64,000 bases of DNA, taken from the NCBI GenBank assembly GCA_963785735.1, contig CAWAWJ010000001.1:1-64000 (forward strand), in the 5' to 3' direction. This document shows positions 26,201-33,128 of the stretch, one piece after another. The notes beneath the pieces were generated by a model. The model had not been told where the DNA came from. It saw nothing but the letters and a program-made list of their open reading frames with translations, and ran no database searches. A program made the translations under genes and the position numbers. Origin of the DNA: REEB95 sp963785735 (GTDB taxonomy: Bacteria > Pseudomonadota > Alphaproteobacteria > ATCC43930 > CGMCC-115725). Each line of letters starts with the position of its first letter. Position 1 is the first letter of the stretch.

Positions 26201-27607
26201 CTAGCCGCCGGTCGCAACATAAGGCTTGACCATTTTTTTTGGGTCGACGACGCGGTCGAATTCGGCCTCCGAAACAAAGCCCAATTTCAGCGCGGCTTCC
26301 TTGAGCGTGAGGTCGTTGTCCATGGCGTAACGGGCGATTTCCGCCGCCTTGTCGTAGCCGATGACCGGCACCAGCGCCGTCACCAGCATCAGCGAACGCT
26401 CCACGTACTCTTTGATCTTCTTCAGATTGGGCTTCACGCCTTCGACCAGGAACTTCCGGAAATTCACGCAACCATCGGTCATAATCGTGATCGAATGGGC
26501 GATGTTGAAGATGATCAGCGGCTTGTAGACGTTCATTTCAAGATGCCCGCCGGCCCCGCCGAAGCCCACCGCGACGTCATTGGCCATCGTCTGCACGGCG
26601 ATCATCGAAAGCGCCTCGCATTGGGTCGGATTGGCCTTGCCCGGCATGATCGAGGAGCCGGGCTCGTTCTCCGGGATCGTCAATTCCGCGATGCCGGCGC
26701 GCGGCCCGCAGGACAAAAGACGAATGTCGTTGGCGATCTTGTAGAGCGACACCGCCAATGTCCGAAGCGTGCCGGACAACTGCACGAGATCGTCATGGGC
26801 GCCCTGCACCGCGAATTTGTTGGGCGCGGTGACGAAGGGCAGGCCGGTGAGCCTGGCGATTTCGGCCGCCGCCGCCTCGGCGAAGCCGGGCGGCGCGTTG
26901 ATGCCGGTTCCCACCGCCGTGCCGCCCAGCGCCAGGCGGTAGACCCCGTGCAGGGCCGCTTCGATCCGCTCCAGATCATCATTCAGCATCCCGGCATAGC
27001 CCGACCATTCCTGGCCCAAGGTGAGGGGCGTGGCGTCCTGCAGATGGGTCCGCCCGATCTTGATGATCTCGCTCCAGGCTTGCGCCTTCGCATCGATCGC
27101 GTCGCGCAAAGATGACACCGCGGGCATCAGGCGCTGCTTCACGGATACGGCCGCCGCGATATACATGGCCGACGGAAAGGTGTCGTTCGAGGATTGCGCC
27201 ATGTTGGCGTGATCGTTGGGATGAACCGGCTTATGGCTCCCGAGGGCCGTGCCCGCGAGTTGGCAGCAGCGGTTGGAGATCACCTCGTTCACGTTCATGT
27301 TGAACTGGGTGCCGCTGCCCGTCATCCACACATGCAACGGGAACATGTCGTGATGCCGGCCGGCGAGAATTTCGTCGCAAGCCTGAATGATCAGCTTGTA
27401 ACGCTGATCGTCGAGCCGCTTGCCCGCATGGTTCGCCGTGGCGGCGGCTTTCTTCAGGACGGCATAAGCGGTGATCATTTCGCGGGGGATCAAATCCTTG
27501 CCGATGCTGAAATACTCGAGCGAGCGCTGGGTTTGAGCGCCCCACAGCCTGTCCGCGGGCACTTCTACCGCGCCCAGGCTGTCGGTCTCTTTTCGCATGC
27601 CGGTCAT
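26201..27607 (-). CDS. fumC: Class II fumarate hydratase
   Basis: Interconverts fumarate and malate. 468 aa, typical. Conserved segments: MTGSGTQFNMNVNEVISN, NDHANMAQSSNDTFPSAM, GRTHLQDATPLTLGQE and the lyase signature GSSIMPGKANPTQCEA. The TQCEA ending of the signature fits fumarases better than aspartases. ATG 27607 has AAGGAG at the right distance; upstream ATGs in the same frame lack support. The upstream flank runs into the mobile element at 27718. Confidence 0.93.
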   Translation of the reverse strand: MTGMRKETDSLGAVEVPADRLWGAQTQRSLEYFSIGKDLIPREMITAYAVLKKAAATANHAGKRLDDQRYKLIIQACDEILAGRHHDMFPLHVWMTGSGTQFNMNVNEVISNRCCQLAGTALGSHKPVHPNDHANMAQSSNDTFPSAMYIAAAVSVKQRLMPAVSSLRDAIDAKAQAWSEIIKIGRTHLQDATPLTLGQEWSGYAGMLNDDLERIEAALHGVYRLALGGTAVGTGINAPPGFAEAAAAEIARLTGLPFVTAPNKFAVQGAHDDLVQLSGTLRTLAVSLYKIANDIRLLSCGPRAGIAELTIPENEPGSSIMPGKANPTQCEALSMIAVQTMANDVAVGFGGAGGHLEMNVYKPLIIFNIAHSITIMTDGCVNFRKFLVEGVKPNLKKIKEYVERSLMLVTALVPVIGYDKAAEIARYAMDNDLTLKEAALKLGFVSEAEFDRVVDPKKMVKPYVATGG

Positions 27608-27709
27608 GTGATCTCCTTGCGGATACGATGTTCGGCGGCACGTTCTTCGCCGGTCCGTCAACGGCGTCCTTTACTGGGCCGGTCTCGATAAGGTTCTGTA
27701 TCGCTTGCA

Positions 27710-27717
27710 ATGACTGT
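27710..27717. repeat. Left 8-bp target-site duplication
   Basis: ATGACTGT directly outside the left inverted repeat; identical to 31870-31877 outside the right one. Eight bases is the usual duplication size of the IS1595 family. Confidence 0.85.
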
Positions 27718-27751
27718 CGGTATTATGGCGCAGGTGTCGGAAGTGACACCT
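27718..27751. repeat. Left terminal inverted repeat
   Basis: 34 bp, inverse of 31836-31869 with one mismatch (position 3 from the outer end). It contains the palindrome GGTGTC-N6-GACACC (27733-27750), which is also found at the transposase start. Confidence 0.88.
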
Positions 27752-27873
27752 AGGAAAAGCCTAAGCCACAAGCTATGTGGCGCATGAGCGCGCGTTTTCC
27801 TTGTAGAGACCAATTGGCATTCAGCGCCGGTTGTGTATCGTATGCCGCGTTGGCTTGGGTTCGAGGGGATAAT

Positions 27874-28817
27874 ATGGCCGATAAAAAGGAAAAAATAGTC
27901 AGTTATCGGCGTGCGAACTGGATAATTGATAATCCAGCAAGTGCAACGCTAGAAGCGCTTCTTAAACAGGCGGGCAGCAAATTAACGACCGCCGAAGACA
28001 GAACCATTTTTCGCGGCGGTCAAGAGATGGTTCTGGCCGATTTGCGCGTTGGCGATGGCGGCCATTACGTCCATGTCACTGTAGACACGCAGGGTGATCG
28101 AGCATCTGTAGTGCCAAGGCGCGCAAGAAGCTCACCGAGATTAAAGTTGGCACAGTTGCCCCACCCTCGGACTCTGAATTTATGGACGGCGATGCTGCCT
28201 ATACGTGAATGAGAATCATGTCTGTTTATGCACGACAGGCATTAAAGACGGGTCGGTTAGTTATTTTCTGCGGGAACTGTTTAAGAAGGCGAATCTCAGG
28301 CACGACGCTGATAAATTTGAACTTAAAAAAGTCGCAGATGCGAGCAGGTTGAAGCTATTGCAGTCACAAGGAGCCAAAGCAGATTCATCTAAACGCGGTA
28401 GTTTCCAAAGCAACCCTTCATTACAACAAGCGTCAGAAACATACGATTGGAGTTCTTGGGGCCGTCGCCAAACTTGTTCGCCCCATATATGACAGCAGCG
28501 AAAATGATGTGAACGAAGATGCAATGGAAGTTGACGTAATTCTCGTAACAAACGGAGCCAGAAAAGGACAAGTTATTGGCGCAAAACGGATGCAAATCTT
28601 TGCCAAAGATTTATAACAAAACAGCAAGGATGACGATGACGAATATGACTATGCTATCATTACAAATACGGGCCAGAAAATTAGTAGCGATGAAATTTTT
28701 ATAAAATAGAAAGTGCATATAAAAGCTAAAGGAAAATCATTTGATAGTGATACGGCCTTTAAAGAGCTTTTCGCTTTTTTTAAAAACCTAAAAAGTGCCG
28801 GTATCTTGGAGACATAG
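27874..28817 (+). pseudogene. Decayed passenger gene, about 315 codons, three frameshifts and two stops
   Basis: ATG 27874 follows GAGGGG. The frame reads MADKKEKIVSYRRANWI... and can be followed only by shifting frame near 28110 (to ARKKLTEIKVGT...), again near 28200 (to NENHVCLCTTG...), and near 28380 (to IHLNAVVSKATLHYN...). In-frame stops then occur at 28614 (TAA) and about 28707 (TAG) before the final TAG at 28815-28817, with sensible protein between them (DDDDEYDYAIITNTG; FKELFAFFKNLKSAG). I do not recognise the family. Such decay, in a gene whose neighbour transposase is whole, indicates loss of selection on this cargo. Sequencing error is possible for single shifts but not for all five lesions. 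Confidence 0.75.
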
Positions 28818-28902
28818 ATGCGCAGAGTTTTGCGACCGGTTTTAATTCTTCTTTGCTTTGCCGCCGGAGGTACTGGCGCGTACTTCGCGCAGCCATTGGC
28901 GC

Positions 28903-29313
28903 ATGATAACAGTGACGCTGTTTTTAGTCATGATAACCGCCACGACCGTGTTTGGCAAATTCCTAGTTGCAATAATTGCCGTGCTGGGTGATCCGGCAAT
29001 GATACCGGATGGCTCATGGCAAATTGCGGAAATGCGCCGCGATAACATTGAGAACAAGCTTTATGCACATAGTTGGTTATTTGTTTTTTATCTCATAACC
29101 ATTGGGCTACTTTTTGTTTCAGTACTTGTAAACAAAGCTGATTGCAACGTATCGCTAATTTGGAAAATTTGGATAGAACGTGCGTACTTATTTTTTGGTA
29201 TTTCCTCGTTTTTGCTTACTTTCGGATTGCCCGCTGCACTACTGAAATTACAATTAGCCCGCGTTGATACTTTGATTAAACAGCGGCGTAACCGCGCTGG
29301 GCTAAAAGATTAA
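28903..29313 (+). CDS. Small membrane protein, passenger gene, start uncertain
   Basis: A 136-residue hydrophobic protein of unknown family. Three likely membrane segments: MITVTLFLVMITATTV..., WLFVFYLITIGLLFVSVLV and AYLFFGISSFLLTFGLPAAL, ending in a basic tail. No good Shine-Dalgarno precedes ATG 28903. ATG 28818, directly after the previous gene's final TAG, opens a different frame (MRRVLRPVLILLCF...), so a further frameshift may have cut the real N-terminus off. The region is strikingly AT-rich. It overlaps the end of the next gene on the opposite strand. Confidence 0.45.
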   Translation: MITVTLFLVMITATTVFGKFLVAIIAVLGDPAMIPDGSWQIAEMRRDNIENKLYAHSWLFVFYLITIGLLFVSVLVNKADCNVSLIWKIWIERAYLFFGISSFLLTFGLPAALLKLQLARVDTLIKQRRNRAGLKD

Positions 29314-29562
29314 ATATCTTCCAATGAGATTGCATCCAATTCTAGCGCAGCAGCCACAGCCAATAAAAACGTCGCCGGGAATGTTCCTCGCTTCAACTTT
29401 GCCTTGATCAGAATCAAGCGTTTCGCCTTTAAGGCCATGCTTTTTAAGCCTCTCGGCCAATTCCTCATAGGTCACGTCAGCCTTCTGTAGCTCGGCTTTG
29501 ATAAAGCGCGAGGCGCGTTCGGCCAGTTCGGTTTCCGACTTAGCTAGGCCCAATGGATTCAC
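29310..29562 (-). pseudogene. DUF6471-like small protein gene, frameshifted
   Basis: GTG 29562 opens a frame with ERASRFIKAELQKADVTYEELAERLKKHGLK, which resembles the N-terminal half of DUF6471 proteins (small helix-turn-helix-like proteins of mobile elements). The rest of the family is found in another frame: after the run near 29395-29410 the sequence continues as AKLKRGTFPATFLLAVAAAL and ends at TAA 29312-29310. One single-base shift therefore separates the halves. Without the shift the frame runs on into a non-family tail. A TTG at 29553 is an alternative start. It may have encoded a regulator for the element. Confidence 0.6.
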
Positions 29563-29599
29563 CCTTGAATTAAAGGGATCATATCTGACACCTTCCCTA

Positions 29600-29636
29600 T
29601 TGACAAGGGATTATAAGGGTGTCATAAATGACACCC
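29600..29636 (+). promoter_or_regulatory. Transposase promoter with overlapping palindromic operator
   Basis: TTGACA (29600-29605), 17 nt, CATAAA (29623-29628) make a plausible promoter. Laid over its -10 is the near-perfect palindrome GGGTGTCATAAATGACACCC (29617-29636), which includes the first ATG. Its core GGTGTC-N6-GACACC is the same as in both terminal repeats. A lone GACACC half-site lies at 29587-29592. The arrangement suggests that whatever binds the ends also represses this promoter. Confidence 0.55.
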
Positions 29637-30623
29637 ATGGGACAGCACTTCTTATTATCCAGCGCGGCCAAGAACCTCAACCTAACGCAGGTCTTGCGTA
29701 TGACCGATGCGGAGGCGGAGGCGATGTTTAGGCGGGTACGCTGGCCGGAGACAAACGGCGAGCCGTATTGCCCTAAGTGCGGTTGCACTAGCTGCTACTA
29801 CTGCCCGCGTCCTAATGGTTCGCCCCGGTGGGAGTGTAAGGCTTGCCGCGCTGGCTTCTCGATCACGGGCGGCACGTTGTTTTCTTCCGCCAAATTGCCG
29901 TTGCGGAGCTATCTGGCGGCAATCGCAATCGCCACTAACGAAGTGAAGGGCAAGAGCGCCTTGGCGCTGTCCCGCGATCTTGGAGTTTCATATAAATGTG
30001 CGTTCGTCTTGCTTCATAAAATCCGCGAAGCGATGGCTTCTGAAATGAAAGGCCGCGTGATCGGCGGGGAAGGTAAGATAGCGGAAACGGATGGTGCATA
30101 TTTTGGTGGGTATGTGAAACCGGCCAATCTCCGCGAGCATCGCCGTGACCGTCGCTTGCGGTTCAACCGTTCGGGCAAGCGTCAGTGCGTTGTCATAGTG
30201 CGGGAGCGGGGCGGTAATACCGTTCCGGCTACGTTTAAGAATGAAGCCCAGGCGCTTGCCTTCATCCGCTCGCGTGTAGCAAAGGGAACTACACTCAATG
30301 CCGATGAAGCCGCGAGTTGGGATGATCTAAAGGGCCGCTTTGAAATGCGGCGCATTAATCACCAAGAGGCATACAGTTTCGACGGGGCTTGCACTAATCA
30401 AGCGGAAAGTTTTTTCAGTCGTATGCGGCGCGGTGAAGTTGGACACAACCATCACGTTGCCGGGCCGTACCTACTGCGCTACGCGCAAGAAGCAAGCTGG
30501 CGCGAAGATAACCGGCGGCGGCCCACAGGCGAACAGGTCAACGCAGTTTCAAAGCTTGCGATGAAGTGCAAGCCCTCGGTTGATTTCAGCGGATATTGGC
30601 AAAGGCACAAAGCAACACCCTAA
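29628..30623 (+). CDS. IS1595-family transposase
   Basis: 331 residues, full length. The N-terminal zinc ribbon has Cys48/Cys51 and Cys70/Cys73 (YCPKCG ... WECKAC), and the DDE-type IS1595/ISXO2-like domain has Asp155 (AETDGAYFGGY), Asp226 (NADEAAS) and a third-position candidate in TNQAESFFSRMRR. No frameshift or stop is seen, so it may be active. Two in-frame ATGs compete: 29628 with AAGGG 8 nt before it, and 29637, which would suit a leaderless message from the overlapping promoter. Acts on the 34-bp ends of this element. Confidence 0.92.
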   Translation: MTPMGQHFLLSSAAKNLNLTQVLRMTDAEAEAMFRRVRWPETNGEPYCPKCGCTSCYYCPRPNGSPRWECKACRAGFSITGGTLFSSAKLPLRSYLAAIAIATNEVKGKSALALSRDLGVSYKCAFVLLHKIREAMASEMKGRVIGGEGKIAETDGAYFGGYVKPANLREHRRDRRLRFNRSGKRQCVVIVRERGGNTVPATFKNEAQALAFIRSRVAKGTTLNADEAASWDDLKGRFEMRRINHQEAYSFDGACTNQAESFFSRMRRGEVGHNHHVAGPYLLRYAQEASWREDNRRRPTGEQVNAVSKLAMKCKPSVDFSGYWQRHKATP

Positions 30624-30641
30624 CCTCTTAGGTTGCCGATT

Positions 30642-30711
30642 TGTCTTGTGACAAGACACTTGCCAAGCAAGAGTTAAGGGTGGGTATGTCTTGTGGTATG
30701 ACCACAAAGAC
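30642..30711. promoter_or_regulatory. Pair of related palindromes before a passenger gene
   Basis: TGTCTTGTGACAAGACA (30642-30658) is a perfect 7-bp-arm palindrome. GTCTTGTGGT-ATG-ACCACAAAGAC (30688-30711) is a near-perfect second one that overlaps the next gene's start. Both begin with TGTCTTGTG, 45 nt apart. They look like operator sites; a hairpin terminator for the transposase is less likely since no T-run follows. Confidence 0.4.
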
Positions 30712-31139
30712 GGCCAAAAGCGAGATGATGCAAGCGCATGACGCTATGGCGGCGGTGCTTGAATCCAAGATTGGGGCGATGCCGGAATGGAAGGCGTTCC
30801 GTGCTATTGACCGCGCCTTATTGGCACTGGATACGGCTCCGGCAGTGGTGCAGACACCCCACCATGGCTCGAACTCGCATACGGCTTAACGGCGGCCACC
30901 CGTCTTACATGAGCCTTGCGGATCAGGCCATGTCCGAGACTGGCAAGCCGGTGTCAACCATTAAGCTCATGGAATATATAGCAAATCGGCGACCGCTTTC
31001 GGGCGACCCCGCGCGGGCGAAGATCGTCGTGCAGTCCTCGTTGAGTAAAGACAAGCGTTTCAGAAGCGTGGCGTGGGATGGCGCGCGCGCTTGGTGGTAT
31101 GCCGATAGGGCTATTCCCAAGAAGGAAACGGCGGCCTGA
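30686..31139 (+). pseudogene. Frameshifted passenger gene of unknown function
   Basis: ATG 30686 has AAGGG 5 nt before it. The first frame (TAKSEMMQAHDAMAAVLESK...) runs to about 30865; the natural continuation (MARTRIRLNGGHPSYMSLADQAM..., ending at 31139) is in another frame, so one base was gained or lost near the ACCCCACC run (30857-30864). The second half, with STIKLMEYIANRRPL and KDKRFRSVAWDGARAWWYAD, looks like a winged-helix (HARE/HTH-like) DNA-binding segment, but I cannot assign a family. Confidence 0.6.
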
Positions 31140-31151
31140 GGGCCGCCGCTT

Positions 31152-31251
31152 TGGACGTTAGTGTACTGGTGTCACGGTTTGGGGGCACCTTTCATGCGGC
31201 TAGCCGCATGTCAGCCCAAACAGGGACGGTTCGATTCCGTTACGTCCACCA
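31152..31251 (+). ncRNA. Candidate tRNA-like RNA with internal pseudoknot, CCA 3' end
   Basis: A 7-bp acceptor-like stem pairs TGGACGT (31152-31158) with ACGTCCA (31242-31248), followed at once by CCA (31249-31251). A perfect T arm, GACGG-TTCGATT-CCGTT (31225-31241), precedes it. In place of D and anticodon arms there is an H-type pseudoknot pattern: GGTGTC (31168-31173) with GGCACC (31184-31189), and GTTTGGG (31177-31183) with CCCAAAC (31215-31221). An 18-bp palindrome CATGCGGCTAGCCGCATG (31193-31210) forms a hairpin between them. No anticodon arm fits, so it is not an ordinary tRNA. It resembles the tRNA-like end of tmRNA, but I see no tag reading frame. All from inspection; no folding was run. 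Confidence 0.5.
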
Positions 31252-31273
31252 GCCTAGGTCGCACAACCTAGGC
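31252..31273. repeat. Perfect hairpin directly after the tRNA-like 3' end
   Basis: GCCTAGGT - CGCACA - ACCTAGGC, 8-bp arms and 6-nt loop, beginning at the base after CCA. No T-run follows, so it is not a standard terminator; it could mark processing or be a protein site. Confidence 0.55.
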
Positions 31274-31367
31274 ACAGTCCTGTATATCACTGATTGGGGA
31301 TTCCGTCAAGGCAATCCAGGGCGTTAGCGACTAACGAATTGGCTAAAAGTCGAAGGACTTCAAGAGT

Positions 31368-31802
31368 TTACCGACTGTCGGCGGTGCGCCAAAGGCACAC
31401 GCCCTTACGCTTCTCCGAGCCATCCACCTTTCCGCGCCGTGCCCGTGCCCGAAGGGTTTGCACGACACGAAGGGCTATAGACTGGGCCAGCACCTTGTCT
31501 CCGGCGTTCAGCCCTTTGGCTTTCATAACCCGCACGGTCAATTCGCGGGTGTCGAGCGGGCCTTCCTTGGCGAGCGCGGCCATGCAGATCGCGGTTGTCT
31601 CGCCGCGCTTCAACAGGCGGTTTAGATCGACATACGGGGGCAGTTCCGAGGCTTCGCCCGTCACTTCAAACAGCCGGAGCGCGGCGTTCACATGCCCCAG
31701 GTCTATGCGGGCCTCTTTGATCTTCTGCTCGTAGCCAGCGATAATCCCGGAGATAAGATCGCGCTTTCGGCGCAAGCCCATGACGACAATAGGTTCAGCC
31801 AT
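31368..31802 (-). CDS. Passenger protein with N-terminal coiled coil, unknown function
   Basis: 144 residues from ATG 31802: a short head, then a helical segment LRRKRDLISGIIAGYEQKIKEARIDLGHVNAALRLFE typical of a coiled coil (quoted here only as LRRKRDLISG...AALRLFE), and a basic C-terminal domain (RELTVRVMKAKGL, RVVQTLRARARRGKV) that could be a winged helix. The frame also has an ATG inside the right terminal repeat (31862), giving 164 residues; neither start has a clear Shine-Dalgarno. It is the only passenger gene that looks whole besides the transposase. I do not recognise a named family. Confidence 0.6.
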   Translation of the reverse strand: MAEPIVVMGLRRKRDLISGIIAGYEQKIKEARIDLGHVNAALRLFEVTGEASELPPYVDLNRLLKRGETTAICMAALAKEGPLDTRELTVRVMKAKGLNAGDKVLAQSIALRVVQTLRARARRGKVDGSEKRKGVCLWRTADSR

Positions 31803-31835
31803 GCCGGAAAGATGGGGGTTCAGCGGGGGTTGGCA

Positions 31836-31869
31836 AGGTGTCACTTCCGACACCTGCGCCATAATATCG
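31836..31869. repeat. Right terminal inverted repeat
   Basis: Inverse of 27718-27751, 33 of 34 positions. It contains the third GGTGTC-N6-GACACC palindrome (31837-31854). Confidence 0.88.
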
Positions 31870-31877
31870 ATGACTGT
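31870..31877. repeat. Right 8-bp target-site duplication
   Basis: ATGACTGT, identical to 27710-27717, lying directly against the CCA end of tRNA-Gln. Confidence 0.85.
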
Positions 31878-31951
31878 TGGCTGGGGGACTAGGATTCGAA
31901 CCTAGACCGGCGGAGTCAGAGTTCGCTGTCCTACCGTTAGACGATCCCCCA
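31878..31951 (-). tRNA. tRNA-Gln (anticodon CTG)
   Basis: 74 nt with CCA encoded (CCA at 31880-31878). Acceptor TGGGGGA pairs with TCCCCCA, discriminator G73 fits glutamine, T loop is TTCGAAT, and the anticodon loop CTCTGAC gives CTG. The anticodon stem GCGAA/TCCGC has an A30:C40 mismatch where the usual sequence would have G:C. The mobile element lies against its 3' end but does not interrupt it. Confidence 0.93.
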
Positions 31952-32109
31952 CCAGCGGGGCATTGGAATGAGGCGTAGTCGATAGCATAACCCGCCCCGG
32001 CTTGGGTAGGGTTGGGTAAGGGCCAGGTACCCGTTCCCGCTTCGCTTCACCCAATGCCTGCGCTAGCATCCCGGGCACTCTTCACCTCACCCCAATCCGG
32101 GCATCGACT

Positions 32110-33126
32110 TTGTCTCCTCCCCCCACCATCGAGAACGCGGCGCCGGATAACGGCGCGACCTATGCCGCGCTCGATCTCGGCACCAACAACTGCCGGCTGC
32201 TGATGGCGCGGGCGCAGATGAAGGAAGGGCGCGCGGGCTTCCGCGTGGTCGAGGCGTTCTCGCGCATCGTGCGGCTGGGCGAAGGCCTCGCGGCGTCCGG
32301 CCGCCTCTCGGAGGCGGCGATGGCGCGCACCATCGAGGCGCTCAAGATCTGCGCCCAGAAGGTGGCCGATCGCCGCGTCCGCTCGGCGCGCTATGTCGCG
32401 ACCGAGGCTTGCCGCCGGGCCGAAAATTGCGCCGAATTCCTCGAACGCGTGCGCGCTTCGACCGGAATCGCGCTCGAGACCATCTCCAGCGGCGAAGAGG
32501 CGCGGCTCATGGTCGCGGGCTGCGTGCCGCTGCTCGCGCGCGACACGCCCCATGCCTTGGTGTTCGACATCGGTGGCGGCTCGACCGAGTTGGTCTGGCT
32601 CACTTTGCCGGCCGACGTGGAAAAGCCGCCGGTCATCGAGGGCTATTTGTCGGTGCCGCAAGGCGTGGTCACGCTGGCCGACCGCTATAACGGGCGCGAC
32701 GTCACCGCCGCATCCTACGCCGCCATGGTGGCGGAAATGCGCGCGGCGCTCGCGCCCTTCGACGCGCGTTTCAACATCGCTTCGCTCGTGGCCCGGGGAT
32801 CGGTGCAGATGCTCGGCAGTTCGGGCACGGTCACCATGCTGACCGCGCTCCATCTCGACCTGCCGCGCTATATCCGCGCCCGGGTCGACGGCTACAGCCT
32901 CGATTTTCCGGCGATCGAGCGCGCCACCAGCCGCTTAGCATCCATGTCCTATGCCGAGCGCGCGCTTCATCCCTGCATCGGCCAGGAGCGCGCCGATCTA
33001 GTGCTGGCGGGCTGCGCCGTGCTCGAAGCCATCTGCCGGCTCTGGCCGGTCGGGCGGCTCGCCGTGGCCGATCGCGGCATCCGCGAGGGCATATTGATGA
33101 GCCTCGTCGGGATGCGCGGCAACTGA
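32110..33126 (+). CDS. Ppx/GppA family phosphatase
   Basis: Exopolyphosphatase / pppGpp phosphohydrolase family, 338 aa, the short form common in alphaproteobacteria. The sugar-kinase/actin-like fold shows LDLGTNNCRLLMA (phosphate 1), FDIGGGSTELVW (phosphate 2) and GSSGTVTML. The start is set at TTG 32110 because no ATG lies between the upstream stop and the conserved N-terminus; Shine-Dalgarno is weak. It precedes rlmE by 2 nt, a known adjacency in the class. Confidence 0.9.
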   Translation: MSPPPTIENAAPDNGATYAALDLGTNNCRLLMARAQMKEGRAGFRVVEAFSRIVRLGEGLAASGRLSEAAMARTIEALKICAQKVADRRVRSARYVATEACRRAENCAEFLERVRASTGIALETISSGEEARLMVAGCVPLLARDTPHALVFDIGGGSTELVWLTLPADVEKPPVIEGYLSVPQGVVTLADRYNGRDVTAASYAAMVAEMRAALAPFDARFNIASLVARGSVQMLGSSGTVTMLTALHLDLPRYIRARVDGYSLDFPAIERATSRLASMSYAERALHPCIGQERADLVLAGCAVLEAICRLWPVGRLAVADRGIREGILMSLVGMRGN

Positions 33127-33128
33127 CC

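Larger units (their letters stand above)
27718..31869. mobile_element. IS1595-family element with passenger genes, 4152 bp
   Basis: Bounded by 34-bp terminal inverted repeats that match in 33 positions and by perfect 8-bp direct repeats ATGACTGT. Inside lies an IS1595-type transposase (29628-30623), plus passenger genes that are mostly broken, and a structured RNA candidate. Base composition is visibly AT-richer than the flanks, most strongly at 28480-29330, indicating foreign origin. Joining the flanks at the duplication rebuilds a plain tRNA-Gln 3' flank, so the site before insertion can be read. The element is several times longer than a simple member of the family (about 0.7-1.1 kb). Confidence 0.88.

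Noticed and set aside
25048..26229. 393-codon plus-strand frame
   Set aside because: Antisense shadow of the acyl-CoA dehydrogenase.
31152..31251. Standard tRNA or complete tmRNA call
   Set aside because: No five-base-pair anticodon arm fits at the right place, and no tag reading frame is present; kept as a tRNA-like candidate instead. The CTA in the palindromic loop is not treated as an anticodon because the preceding base is not T.
27718..31869. Element considered as a tRNA-integrating island with a tyrosine recombinase
   Set aside because: No integrase gene, no duplicated tRNA 3' end; inverted ends, 8-bp duplication and the transposase fit IS1595 transposition.
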